From Liolophura sinensis (taxonomy: Eukaryota > Mollusca > Polyplacophora > Chitonida > Chitonidae): 64,000 nucleotides of DNA. The stretch spans positions 12,953,386 through 13,017,385 of the forward strand of contig NC_088306.1 in NCBI RefSeq assembly GCF_032854445.1, given 5' to 3'. The position numbers and the translations under genes are program-made. This document shows positions 41,901 through 48,800 of this stretch, piece by piece. The notes below the pieces were generated by a model. That model had not been told where the DNA came from. It saw nothing but the letters and a program-made list of their open reading frames with translations, and ran no database searches. Within the stretch, counting starts at the first letter, position 1. Each line of letters starts with the position of its first letter.

Positions 41901-42723
41901 TGCCGCTCTTATTTCTGGTGCTGCTTCACTTGAGTCGACCTTAAAAGTGGAAGTTGTAACTTCCTCGCTTGGCGTTCAGCAGGAAGGGGATAGTGCAACG
42001 ACTGGTTGACACGTATCAGTATAATGGCTCGGGCGGGGCGGCTTACTTGCCTTCGGTAAGGCGTCTCAGTGAAGCAGGACTAGATAAAAGAGCGGTGGAA
42101 ATCCGACCTGCAACAAGGAGGAACGTTACATGCACTCTAAGGATTCCTTCGTCGTCATATGACTGAAAATTGTTGAGTACGACGTTAAACCCCAAGCACT
42201 CACTCACTCAGTCACCAAATGTGCTATCGGGGCCGGTCCATGGTGTTAGAGGGGCTGTAAATTGCTACTATTTATACACTTACATGAACAGTTAGAATAA
42301 AAGCCTGACTAAGGTAAATTGACAGTCGGTATTTCACCGATTACGTGTGGACCATTTCCCAGCTATCACACTGTCGTGAGTGATCTGATCTTACTCTCAA
42401 TGCTGTATGTCTCTATTATAACGCAAAACGCCATGCCTGTTCACAGGAGAGCTAGCCTGCCGGAAGTCGCTGTAGGGTATTCGCCCCATACATCACGGAG
42501 CACCGTGACATCATCGTCCGCGAATCCAAGCACCACTGATGACATCCGCACGAATATCCCGAGCGTGAGCGTGTCGTCTCCAATGTCCGTCCTCAACAGG
42601 TCACCATGCCGGACGCAGCCAGCTAACCAAAGAGCTGATCTCTCATACCTTACTCCCTGTTTTTCAAATGAATACGCTTCTCCAGACGAATATTATAACG
42701 ATGATGACGCAAAGCTGGATTAA
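17900..42723 (+). CDS. LRP-like type I membrane protein, three YWTD-EGF modules
   Basis: Twenty-two exons (listed below) join without a frame break into 1125 codons plus TAA. Approximate order of parts: signal-peptide-like start 1-20; propeller 1, 23-302, with six YWTD-type strands (LIWS, LYYM, LYWV, LYWI, IYWA, VFLT); EGF 303-341; propeller 2, 342-612 (VCFV, LYYA, IFWT, IFWI, LIWS, VFWA); EGF 613-653; propeller 3, 654-923 (FLLT, VFWS, IFYS, IFWS, LFWV, LYYT); EGF 926-966; stem 967-1003; membrane helix 1004-1029; tail 1030-1125. Proteins of this superfamily bind extracellular ligands such as Wnt antagonists, lipoproteins or matrix proteins. Unlike LRP4/5/6 it has no LDL-receptor A repeats and only three modules. 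The ligand is unknown. Confidence 0.88.
18933..19028. repeat. near-perfect hairpin, arms about 41 bp
   Basis: The left arm 18933-18974 and the right arm 18988-19028 are reverse complements with few mismatches; for example CATTTGTTCC pairs with GGAACAAATG. A 13-base loop (TCGCTGGGGGCTC) separates them. It lies in LRP intron 1. Confidence 0.9.
19306..19578 (-). mobile_element. SINE family 1, full-length young copy
   Basis: On the minus strand it starts GGGGCTTCCGTGGCTCAGTT, a tRNA-like head with A and B boxes, and ends with the TAAATAAATAAAT tail. A perfect 12-bp target-site duplication, AGAGTCGCCTAT, flanks it at 19295-19306 and 19580-19591. This implies recent LINE-assisted insertion into LRP intron 1. 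Confidence 0.95.
20280..20790 (+). repeat. 80-bp minisatellite, about six units
   Basis: The unit contains GGATTCCAAATTGAGCCTGG, AATGTGCGGATTCCGAAAAG and GATGTTCTTTTGCCTTGAGT. The right-hand copies are almost identical and the left ones more diverged. It ends about 135 bp before exon 2 of the LRP-like gene. Open frames through it (79 codons) are by-products of the periodicity. Confidence 0.93.
20927..21285 (+). CDS. LRP-like exon 2, propeller 1 blades 1-3
   Basis: The acceptor is TTTGTTTACAG and the donor GTGAGG. Two bases complete the junction codon, then 119 codons (residues 23-141) carry the strand motifs [16 protein letters not shown] and NLYWVDHL. Confidence 0.92.
22263..22345 (+). CDS. 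LRP-like exon 3
   Basis: It encodes [20 protein letters not shown] followed by [13 protein letters not shown] is the classical sequence preceding a YWTD strand. The acceptor is ATTTATTGCAG and the donor GTAAGT. It ends in phase 2. Confidence 0.92.
22496..22748 (+). CDS. LRP-like exon 4, propeller 1 blades 4-5
   Basis: It encodes residues 169-253 with [16 protein letters not shown] and RIYWADKF. The donor is AAG|GTTTGT, phase 0. The open frame continues past the donor into intron and should not be taken as protein. Confidence 0.92.
23906..24053 (+). CDS. LRP-like exon 5, propeller 1 blade 6
   Basis: The acceptor is CTTGTCCGCAG. It encodes residues 254-302, starting [19 protein letters not shown] and ending AEEKQPKLP. 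The donor is CAG|GCAAGT, a GC donor; the nearby GTGACT would give the wrong phase for the EGF exon that follows. Confidence 0.88.
24843..25609. mobile_element. solo LTR of a retrotransposon (767 bp)
   Basis: It starts TGTTACGACC and ends CACATAACA, with TGTTA/TAACA terminal inverted bases. It is flanked by the 4-bp duplication ATTG at 24839-24842 and 25610-25613. No internal coding region remains, so it is best explained as a solo LTR, probably of Ty3/gypsy type. A TATATAG motif lies near 25424. The 104-codon minus-strand frame inside shows no known protein. Confidence 0.75.
25647..25760 (+). CDS. LRP-like exon 6, EGF domain 1
   Basis: A symmetric phase 1-1 exon. It encodes [20 protein letters not shown] followed by [17 protein letters not shown], six cysteines in the EGF pattern that follows LRP propellers. 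The acceptor TTGTATTGCAG is only 37 bp from the solo LTR. Confidence 0.93.
25825..26094 (+). mobile_element. SINE family 1, near full-length diverged copy
   Basis: The tRNA-like head (GAGCCTCCGTGACCGAGGTG), the body and the AAATAAATAAATTAATAAAT tail are present. It lies in the LRP intron just after EGF exon 1. Confidence 0.9.
26597..26857 (+). CDS. LRP-like exon 7, propeller 2 blades 1-2
   Basis: It encodes residues 342-427 (phase 1-1). Motifs are THVCFVNI and [18 protein letters not shown]. The acceptor is TTTAATTTTCAG and the donor GTAAAT. Confidence 0.92.
26965..27125 (-). mobile_element. SINE family 3, partial copy
   Basis: The plus strand shows the reversed 3' end (TTATTTGTTTCTTAACGCCA) and the body piece GTTACTGTTACGAACTTTCC. 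It shares these with copies at 52575-52770 and 63121-63420. Confidence 0.65.
27409..27562 (+). CDS. LRP-like exon 8, propeller 2 blade 3
   Basis: It encodes residues 429-478 with [20 protein letters not shown]; ending GHVTVDPFT. The acceptor is TTTTCAAACAG and the donor GTTGGC. Confidence 0.9.
27903..28423 (+). repeat. three-copy tandem repeat, unit about 172 bp
   Basis: Units share CTTTGATATCTCGCGTGAAC, TTATGCTGATATTTCAATAA and CGAACGCCAGATTCAAG. Copies 2 and 3 are nearly identical and copy 1 is more diverged. Intronic. Confidence 0.92.
28523..28657 (+). CDS. LRP-like exon 9, propeller 2 blade 4
   Basis: It encodes residues 480-523 ([18 protein letters not shown] then [11 protein letters not shown]). 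The acceptor is CATTTTCACAG and the donor GTAAGT; phase 2 at both ends. Confidence 0.9.
29023..29134 (+). CDS. LRP-like exon 10, propeller 2 blade 5
   Basis: It encodes [20 protein letters not shown] and HGLVVYK, ending in phase 0 at AAG|GTGATT. The acceptor is GATGTTTTTCAG. Confidence 0.92.
29204..29368 (+). mobile_element. SINE family 1, 5'-truncated copy
   Basis: It holds the body (ATAATGCTGGCCGCCGTCGT) and a long pure AAAT tail. It begins about 70 bp after LRP exon 10. Confidence 0.85.
29951..30155 (+). repeat. two-copy tandem duplication, about 110 bp
   Basis: Both copies contain GAGACGTRTTGAGT (R variable), CAAGCATTGATTGTGTA and TAATGTCAT. Intronic. Confidence 0.8.
30243..30396 (+). 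CDS. LRP-like exon 11a, propeller 2 blade 6
   Basis: It encodes residues 562-612, [20 protein letters not shown] to SQQNIR, ending in phase 1 at GAG|GTATAA. The acceptor is CCATTGTTACAG. Numbering note: this is exon 11 of 22 counting from the signal exon; the EGF 2 exon follows. Confidence 0.9.
30433..30545 (-). mobile_element. SINE family 1, 3' fragment
   Basis: The reversed tail (ATTTATTTATTTATTT) is followed by a diverged TTTCACTTATACGACGG body. The 5' half is missing. Confidence 0.8.
31377..31496 (+). CDS. LRP-like EGF domain 2 exon (exon 12)
   Basis: A symmetric phase 1-1 exon encoding [39 protein letters not shown]. Six EGF cysteines are present. The acceptor is TTGTCTAG and the donor ACAG|GTAAAC. 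The last about 20 bases and the donor are repeated many times downstream. Confidence 0.93.
31477..32142 (+). repeat. minisatellite copying the EGF 2 exon end and donor
   Basis: Units of 51-62 bp, each containing GACGGACATGTGTGACAG followed by GTAAACCTACAGTTCTGATG. The first GACAG|GTAAAC is the real exon end, and 11 further copies follow (one reads TTACAG). Each unit also has CTACAG, a possible acceptor, so each could behave as a 35-45-nt pseudo-exon. Confidence 0.95.
32760..33440 (-). pseudogene. decayed Ty3/gypsy retrotransposon relic
   Basis: Read on the minus strand in shifting frames, fragments resemble the end of reverse transcriptase ([16 protein letters not shown]), RNase H ([17 protein letters not shown]), and the end of RNase H ([15 protein letters not shown]), followed by the region before integrase. 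Several frameshifts and stops make it nonfunctional. It lies in the intron between EGF 2 and propeller 3. No LTRs were identified around it. Confidence 0.8.
33550..33777 (+). CDS. LRP-like exon 13, propeller 3 blades 1-2
   Basis: It encodes residues 654-728 with [20 protein letters not shown] and [20 protein letters not shown]. Phase 1-1. The acceptor is ATTTATTTTGTAG and the donor ACAG|GTATTG. Confidence 0.92.
34524..35721 (+). repeat. 60-bp minisatellite copying the next exon's acceptor
   Basis: About 20 units of TGTTTTTGTGTTGAAGGTAC followed by AGAGCACGCTGGTCGTCTCG and a pyrimidine-rich TTCTTCCCTG stretch. The array ends in the real acceptor GAAGGTCCAG and exon start AGCACGCTGG. Most units therefore hold a polypyrimidine tract, an AG and the first about 20 coding bases of the exon. 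Open frames of up to 112 codons on both strands reflect the 60-bp period. Confidence 0.95.
35722..35905 (+). CDS. LRP-like exon 14, propeller 3 blade 3
   Basis: It encodes residues 730-789, [20 protein letters not shown] to AVALHPGQ. It ends in phase 2 at GG|GTAAGA. The start is fixed by phase, since two bases must complete the junction codon from the previous exon. Confidence 0.9.
36243..36370 (+). CDS. LRP-like exon 15, propeller 3 blade 4
   Basis: It encodes [20 protein letters not shown], then NGIAIDLK. The acceptor is CATTGCTTTCAG and the donor GTATAT. This is the most canonical YWTD repeat of the protein. Confidence 0.93.
36710..36866 (+). CDS. LRP-like exon 16, propeller 3 blades 5-6
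   Basis: It encodes [20 protein letters not shown] and [10 protein letters not shown]. The acceptor is TGCCTTTTACAG and the donor GTAATT; phase 2 out. Confidence 0.92.
37918..38033 (+). CDS. LRP-like exon 17, end of propeller 3
   Basis: It encodes [20 protein letters not shown] and [15 protein letters not shown], the sequence closing the propeller before the third EGF. The acceptor is TTTTTTCTCAG and the donor GTGAGA. Confidence 0.9.
38115..38225. repeat. inverted repeat, arms 24 bp
   Basis: CATCGTTGTATTCCAACTGC at 38117-38136 pairs exactly with GCAGTTGGAATACAACGATG at 38203-38222. A second direct copy of CATCGTTGTATTCCAA immediately follows the left arm. Intronic, 80 bp after exon 17. Confidence 0.9.
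38867..38992 (+). CDS. LRP-like exon 18, EGF domain 3
   Basis: A phase 1-1 exon encoding [40 protein letters not shown] with six EGF cysteines. The acceptor is TTTACTTTTCAG and the donor GAG|GTCAGC. Confidence 0.93.
39313..39357 (+). CDS. LRP-like exon 19, 45-nt stem exon
   Basis: It encodes [14 protein letters not shown] between junction codons. Phase 1-1, so it can be skipped without changing frame. The acceptor is TTATTCGTCAG and the donor CGG|GTAAGC. Supported by phase and good splice sites only. Confidence 0.72.
40226..40270 (+). CDS. LRP-like exon 20, 45-nt stem exon
   Basis: It encodes [14 protein letters not shown], Ser/Pro-rich as expected of a juxtamembrane stem. Phase 1-1. The acceptor is CTTACATTGCAG and the donor CAG|GTAGAG. 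It is the same length as exon 19. Confidence 0.7.
40390..40945. mobile_element. foldback (long terminal inverted repeat) element
   Basis: The left end, from about 40390 (GGTCACATAGTC) to about 40555, is matched in inverse at about 40740-40945. Matching arm pieces are CCTAAAATTTCGGAAAACA against its complement near 40840 and AAAATCCCGAGCTGTCGAT against ATCGACAGCTCGGGATTTT at 40742. The right arm has about 40 extra bp. The central about 185 bp includes two overlapping short ORFs without known homology. Confidence 0.8.
41282..41396 (+). CDS. LRP-like exon 21, transmembrane helix
   Basis: It encodes SSDKTGK, then 26 hydrophobic residues ([26 protein letters not shown]), then TLRR, a basic stop-transfer start for the cytoplasmic side. 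It gives the protein a type I topology. The acceptor is TTATCCTTCAG and the donor GTAAGT. Confidence 0.93.
41786..42237. mobile_element. SINE family 2 foldback composite
   Basis: A minus-oriented 3' half (GTGGGTGCTTGGGGTTTAAC, about 41790-41945) adjoins a plus-oriented body and tail (41935-42212, ending CAAGCACTCACTCACTCAG). A minus-oriented head piece, TGCTATCGGGGCC, follows at about 42222-42234. Insertion of one copy into another in opposite orientation would give this. Confidence 0.8.
42447..42723 (+). CDS. LRP-like exon 22, cytoplasmic tail and stop
   Basis: The acceptor is TGCCTGTTCACAG. It encodes 91 residues: [20 protein letters not shown], a Ser/Thr-rich middle, [20 protein letters not shown] and a final DDAKLD, then TAA. 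I see no NPxY endocytosis motif and no PPPSP motif of the LRP5/6 type. Tyrosines in the acidic end ([11 protein letters not shown]) could be alternative signalling or sorting sites. The frame upstream of the acceptor is open but is intron. Confidence 0.9.
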
Positions 42724-43324
42724 ATTGTCGCATCTTACAGATCTTTCATTGACATGTTTCAGATTCACATATTTATGGCTAACTTTTTTTGCTCTGCATA
42801 GACACTTGTAGTAATACTTGCATCGCTAGGCTCTCTGTTTTTGTCATTGCAGAATTGAATTGCAAAATATTTGATCGATATTGTGACAGTTAACCGAATT
42901 AGGGACACATTAATTACTGATTAAATTGTGGTGCCTGTCTGTTTGTCGGATTATCGTTCAGTACTTCTGATTTGCTACTTCTCTCAGTTAGAAATGATTG
43001 TTGGATCTACCTTGTACATCAAGAATTGGCGTTCATAACAGCTGAACACCCATAAAGGGTGTTGGCAATGGGTGTTTTGGCCGTGCATGTTCTAAAAGTG
43101 CCTAAATCCACATTTAACACTCATTAAGTGTGTACAAAGGGAAGCTGAAATGGATATTCACAGCAAGATATGTAATAATCCATATACAAGAACTTATCCA
43201 GGAGATAAGAAGAAGTATAAGTATGGGTGGTATAAATGGTACATTTTTCATGTGGTAAAACTTAAAAAAAAACGCATGTGATTTGCATACGTGCTAACTC
43301 TGAAAAGTCTAAAATTGGTGTGTA

Positions 43325-43450
43325 CGTGCGGATGGTCGTGGGTTTCCCCCGGGCTCTGCCTGGTTTCCTCCCTCATAATGCTGACTGCCGTCGTATAAAT
43401 GATATATTCTTGAGCACGGCGTAAAAACACCAATCAAATAAGTAAATAAA
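43325..43450 (+). mobile_element. SINE family 1, 5'-truncated copy
   Basis: It runs from GTGCGGATGGTCGTGGGTTT to the tail CAATCAAATAAGTAAATAAA. The body has small changes (CGTATAAATGATATATTC). Confidence 0.85.
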
Positions 43451-43684
43451 GACAATTCATGTCTCTTGCGAGGAATGTAGATTGCCGACAAGAAGACATC
43501 TTGGAATCGATGATAAGTTCAAACATCTTTGAATAATTTCACCGTGGGAGAATCGTTGGTTGTGCTTAATCTACTCTTGCTGATCAAACACCAAAAGGGG
43601 CCTAACGAAGAAGTTCTTACACAAATGTCTTCACTGTGTACAAAGGAAATACAATTTTGATTGTTTGATAGACTTGTATTCACA

Positions 43685-44735
43685 ATACTCAGTAGGAATT
43701 AGAGGTTTGTTCGATACGCTTATACCGACATTACTCAACTACGGATCAGAGGTTGATTTGATAAAGATTATATTGATAACACTCAATTGAGGATCAAGTG
43801 TCTGTTTGATAAGCTTATACCGACATTACTCAACTACGGATCAGAGGTTGATTTGATAATACTCAATTGAGGATCAAGTGTCTGCTTGATAAGCTTATAT
43901 CGACATTACTCAACTAGGGATCAGAGGCTGGTTTGATAAGATTATATTGATAATACTCAGCTGAGGATCAAGTGTCTGTTTGATAAGCTTATACCGACAT
44001 TACTCAACTAGGGATCAGAGGCTGGTTTGATAAGATTATATTGATAATACTCAGTTGAGGATCAAGTGTCTGTTTGATAAGCTTATACCGACATTACTCA
44101 ACTAGGGATCAGAGGCTGGTTTGATAAGATTATATTGATAATACTCAGTTGAGGATCAAGTGTCTGTTTGATAAGCTTATACCGACATTACTCAACTAGG
44201 GATCAGAGGCTGGTTTGATAAGATTATATTGATAATACTCAGTTGAGGATCAAGTGTCTGTTTGATAAGCTTATACCGAACATCAACTCAACTAGGGATC
44301 AGAGGCTGGTTTGATAAGATTATATTGATAACACTCAGCTGAGGATCAAGTGCCTGTTTGATAAGCTTATACCGACATTACTCAACTACGGATCAGAGGC
44401 TGGTTTGATAAGATTATATTGATAATACTCAGTTGAGGATCAAGTGTCTGTTTGATAAGCTTACACCGACATTACTCAACTACGGATCAGAGGCTGGTTT
44501 GATAGGATTATATTGATAATACTCAGTTGAGGATCAAATGTCTGTTTGATAAGCTTATACCGACATTACTCAACTACGGATCAGAGGTTGGTTTGATAAG
44601 ATTATATTGATAACACTCAACTGAGGATCAAGTGCCTGTTTGATAAGCTTATACCGACATTACTCAATGACGGATAAGTGATTTCTTTGATAAGCTTATA
44701 TTGACAATACTCAGTTACGGTTCAGTGGCACGGAA
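43685..44735 (+). repeat. 94-bp minisatellite, about 11 units
   Basis: The unit contains TTGATAAGCTTATACCGACA, TTACTCAACTAGGGATCAGA and GATTATATTGATAATACTCA. Each unit is itself built from two related halves of about 47 bp, TTGATAAG(C/A)TTATA...ACTCA...GATCA. Central units are almost identical; the edges are shortened or diverged. Confidence 0.95.
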
Positions 44736-45251
44736 AGATACCTTGTTGGGCTTAGAATGCACATGATATTCCCAGTCAGTAGGAAAGCTTTCAATAAAAC
44801 CTGTTTAAATGATGACTCGGGATTGGTTAGGCCTTTTGCAACAACTCTTGTTATTGGCTGAAAGTAGTCCGCTGTTATTGGCTGGAAAAGTAGACCAAAC
44901 AGATTCAATTGGTCTACATGGACATCTAATTCCCAGGTCAACTGATGGCTGGCATCTGTACAACCACTATTGCGCCAGGCGTATACCTGCTTTTTACGCG
45001 CCTAGCACACCCAGCTATATAGTATAATTTCTCTATGCTCCAAAATGGGGGAGGGAAGGGGGTCTCGGGGTTGGTTTGCAAATCTGCACTTTCATGGTTT
45101 TTATGATCGTCTTAATATAATTCTGTCTTGTGACTTCTAATTGCACATATTGCATAGTGCCCAAGGTAACCATATGTATGCTGCGGTCATTGCCGTGAGG
45201 TTTGCGGCCCACTGACGCTTAGGGCTGTTTTTATTTAGATTAGTTTTTATT

Positions 45252-45297
45252 AATAAATTTTTATATTGCAATAAAGAAGTTTTTATATTGCAATAAA
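45252..45297 (+). terminator. triple poly(A) signal cluster
   Basis: AATAAA occurs at 45252-45257, 45270-45275 and 45292-45297. The last two lie in a 21-bp duplication (TTTTTATATTGCAATAAAG). A GT-rich stretch, GCCGTGCTGTGTTTTAG, follows about 12 bp after the last one. The order fits a strong cleavage/polyadenylation site on the + strand, plausibly of the LRP-like gene. Confidence 0.5.
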
Positions 45298-45738
45298 GAT
45301 TTACCAATGCCGTGCTGTGTTTTAGTTCTTATCGAAGGTTGAATAATGTCCTTACACTCAAAAGATTAGTATGTTAATTTTGACAGAAAGTCTGTTGACT
45401 GAGTGATGCTAGAATGTATTGTTATACCATAGTATTCTGTCGTCATATTCAACATGATATCCTGTCAGTCTAATAGAATCTTTATGATGAATTAATAGAA
45501 TATGTGTGTTATATTTAACAGCACAGGCTGCTGCAATAGCAGAAAACATTCAAGCATCAGACAGACAGCTGAATTTCTGTTAAAATTAAGATTAACTTAT
45601 TGAGTATAGGCAAAATTGTATGTCAATCACTGTCTAAGCAGTTTATGAACATCCCCATCACAGAGGCAGAATTAACCGTGGATGACGCCAGAAACAGCAT
45701 ATATTAGGCTACCATTACATAATGCCTAATGTGTGCGA

Positions 45739-45872
45739 CACCGTCGAATTAGTCGTCGTCATATGACTAAAAAATTATTGAGCACTACGTTAAACCCCAA
45801 GCACTCACTCACCGTCGCATTAGTGAAATATTCTTGACTACGGCGTTAAACATTTATCAAATAAATAAATAT
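45739..45872 (+). mobile_element. fused 3' ends of SINE families 2 and 1
   Basis: The family 2 end (GTCGTCATATGAC to CAAGCACTCACTCAC, to about 45812) is followed directly by the family 1 end (ATTAGTGAAATATTCTTGAC, CAAATAAATAAATA). Both lack their 5' parts. Confidence 0.75.
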
Positions 45873-45879
45873 ATAGAAG

Positions 45880-48800
45880 AGTAATTTGAAGAAATAATGT
45901 CAATAAGTATTGTCAATGAATCTAGACAAAATATGCGGAACATAACCATGTAGCAAATTTACGTAAGCTGAATTTAAGAAAGTTCTTTATTTTTTAAGCG
46001 AGTCACATTTTCGTGACAAAAAGAAATTTATATGTGTAGGGTTTGTACCTGCATGCCTATGCATGTTTGCATGACGTGCAACCAGGCATGCGCATTAGCA
46101 AAATTTAACGGCACTGTCTAATTGTGGCATTAGATTCATTTGGTTTTTTTTTCTCGTGTTCTGCTCTGTGTTCAAAACTGTCTAGTTCACGGATGGATAA
46201 AGCTAATGTTTACACCACCACCCTGATCCAGATCTACCTGGCTGAAGGGTTAATTCTGAAATGTAATATAGATTGCTAATCCCAGGAACCTGGCGTTCAG
46301 AGATATCTGGCAAATGCCCTGACTGTCAAAATAAACCACTCCACCATTGGCACATCCTCCATGAACTGCGTGGATTCACACAGCTGTATATGTTGTATAT
46401 ACTGGGCCTAATCCAGCCCCTCTCAGCGTTTAAAATCGGAAATGTATGCCCTGAAGCAGGTGACGACAATTGGACCCGCGATAATTCAATTTGCATTCTG
46501 ATTACGTGGGACGGGAATTACGTTCAACAAATAAAAAAAAATAAAAAAAAAAAAATATCCCCACCAACCGGACTTCAAAAAACAGGGTTTGTTACCCGCA
46601 ACAAACAACATTTTAATGATGGTCTGGGGTAGCTATGATACAATGTGATGATCAGATGCACGTCATCCGGGATGGCAGAGTTCTCCACATATCAGTCAAT
46701 GGAAGCCATCCTCAGACTGAATTTTCGGGCTAGGTATGCGTTGTGGTGTGCACATCTGGTGGAGGTCAACCGTAGGAACAGAGTCCCTTGAAAATGTATG
46801 AGAATCGAAATATTCAACAATGAGGTGCCATTCACCGGTGGTTCCACCCCCCTGCCCTTCTGAGGCCAGATTAAGCCCTGATAGGCCCCCTATACCCTCT
46901 CAGAAACTGGAAACACACAACAACACTAGGTAGCATTCCTCACAGCATTTAATACACCCAAAATCAAGAGAAGGTTGAATTCAATATTGCGACACATATA
47001 CAAACACAGCTAAATTTATTTATATATACACATAATCATATTAAATTTATGTATACATGTATGTACACTTTGGGATCTATTTATCCGGTTATAAATGTTC
47101 GAATCCAATATGAATACTCAGAACACAAACTTATTACAAATTTGATAAAGTAGGGTTTCACATAATCTCTGCAAACACAAATTATCGCAAAATCTCAATG
47201 AAATATCCACGACAAATATTCTATAATGTAAATCAAGCGTGGACAGAGCGTGAGCTAATCTTCACACTGGATGGAAAATATGCCGAACAGTGAGCAAATA
47301 TTTTAGCCGGCTTATACCTGTTGCCCTATGTTTTTTTTTTTTAAAATATACACATCCTACAATACAATTTAAAGACCCCTGATGCAATAAATGACGATGT
47401 TGCCAAAATTCACTAAGGACACAAATCAACGTGGATTTCAGAACGCTACCGAAGGCTAAGTAGATTATATTACCATAACAAGCTATAGTCTTGCACATTT
47501 ATTGTCATGGTAGTCCATAGCAACAGACCCTGGTTCTAGACGTCGGGATATACTTTACCATATTAAAATCTGGTGATCACTGGTCAGTACATCAGCCAAA
47601 GAGAACGCAGTGAAGATTCTGACCGGCTATAAAGTATAAGCAAAGCTTAGAGGAAACTGTCATTTTCTGTTGTGATGCTGCAGAACTTTGTCACTACGTT
47701 GGTATTTTACGATCAAACTTGCAGGTCTGCGGCGCGTCCCTCAAGGCACACTGAATTCGCGAGGGCAATCGGTCATTTCAGCGCACTACACACATTTAGT
47801 TGCCAGGGTAGTTGTTTAACGTTAAAGAACAGATATTTTCAGCACCACTACACATCAGTTGAGAGGACGATGGAAAACCTGTTCTCCATTCCACTTGCGA
47901 TTAGTTAAAATACCTAAAATCATTGTTTATATAATTCACTGAATACGAAACAAATGTGCACATGATTTGGGTTTGTGTGGTGACAAAGTTATACATGATG
48001 CTCAAAGGATAGTTTTTGGGCCAATGAAGGAAAAAGGAACAGGTTAATTGAAATATACAAGACTCCTTTTTCACCTGTGTTTTAAGTGAGGACAGCCAGA
48101 GAGGAAGCTACGTCCAGTAAATTGAAAGGGAAGGTATTAAACCCGTAAAACATGTGATTCAAAGAATGGCATTACCCTTTCAACCGTGCTTCAGATACAG
48201 GTCCAGCAGTGTGGTGGGAGCACTCACACGATTTTAGTTGTTGGGACATGGAGCAGGTCGTAGGAAAATTTTGACTGAGTCAAAAATTTTAAAGCAGCAG
48301 GCTTCACAATTTGAAAATCAAAAAAACCTTACAACAACTGAGTAAAGCACAGGGCTTTTGTACGTATCACATGGTTCTACGCACAAACTCGGCAAAGCAG
48401 CCAAACTAAATGTATATACTGTGACTGAAGCCAAAGAAAATACAGCGAGGATGCAAAGATAACTTTACCATTTATAAAAAAATGACAGTGAATGAAATTA
48501 AAGAAAATGATAATGTTACATGTATGTGAAGATGATTGCATGTAGCGAGATTTATTACAAAATATTCTAAATGACGGATGCTTTGAATACTAATTCTAAA
48601 CGCATGTATATCCATTATTAAAATGTGGCAAAGAAATGACATCAACAGTCATTTTATTACACCTCTTCACCAGGCAGCGTCACAAAAGATATCCTATTCC
48701 ATTAATATGGAACCATTATTTGAACGATAGATGCCACGGGCCAATCTAGGATGTTGTGAACTGATTATAATGAGATGCGAAGGGGAAACAACACTATAAA

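Larger units (their letters stand above)
42724..45320 (+). other. probable LRP 3' UTR, containing a minisatellite
   Basis: No gene is recognised between the LRP stop and a cluster of poly(A) signals near 45.3 kb. The transcript may end earlier; an AATAAA also occurs at 44793-44798. A SINE fragment and a 94-bp minisatellite lie here. Confidence 0.4.

Noticed and set aside
46273-46632. 119-codon ORF
   Set aside because: It ends in a poly(A)-derived lysine run and has no domain; no neighbouring exons were found.
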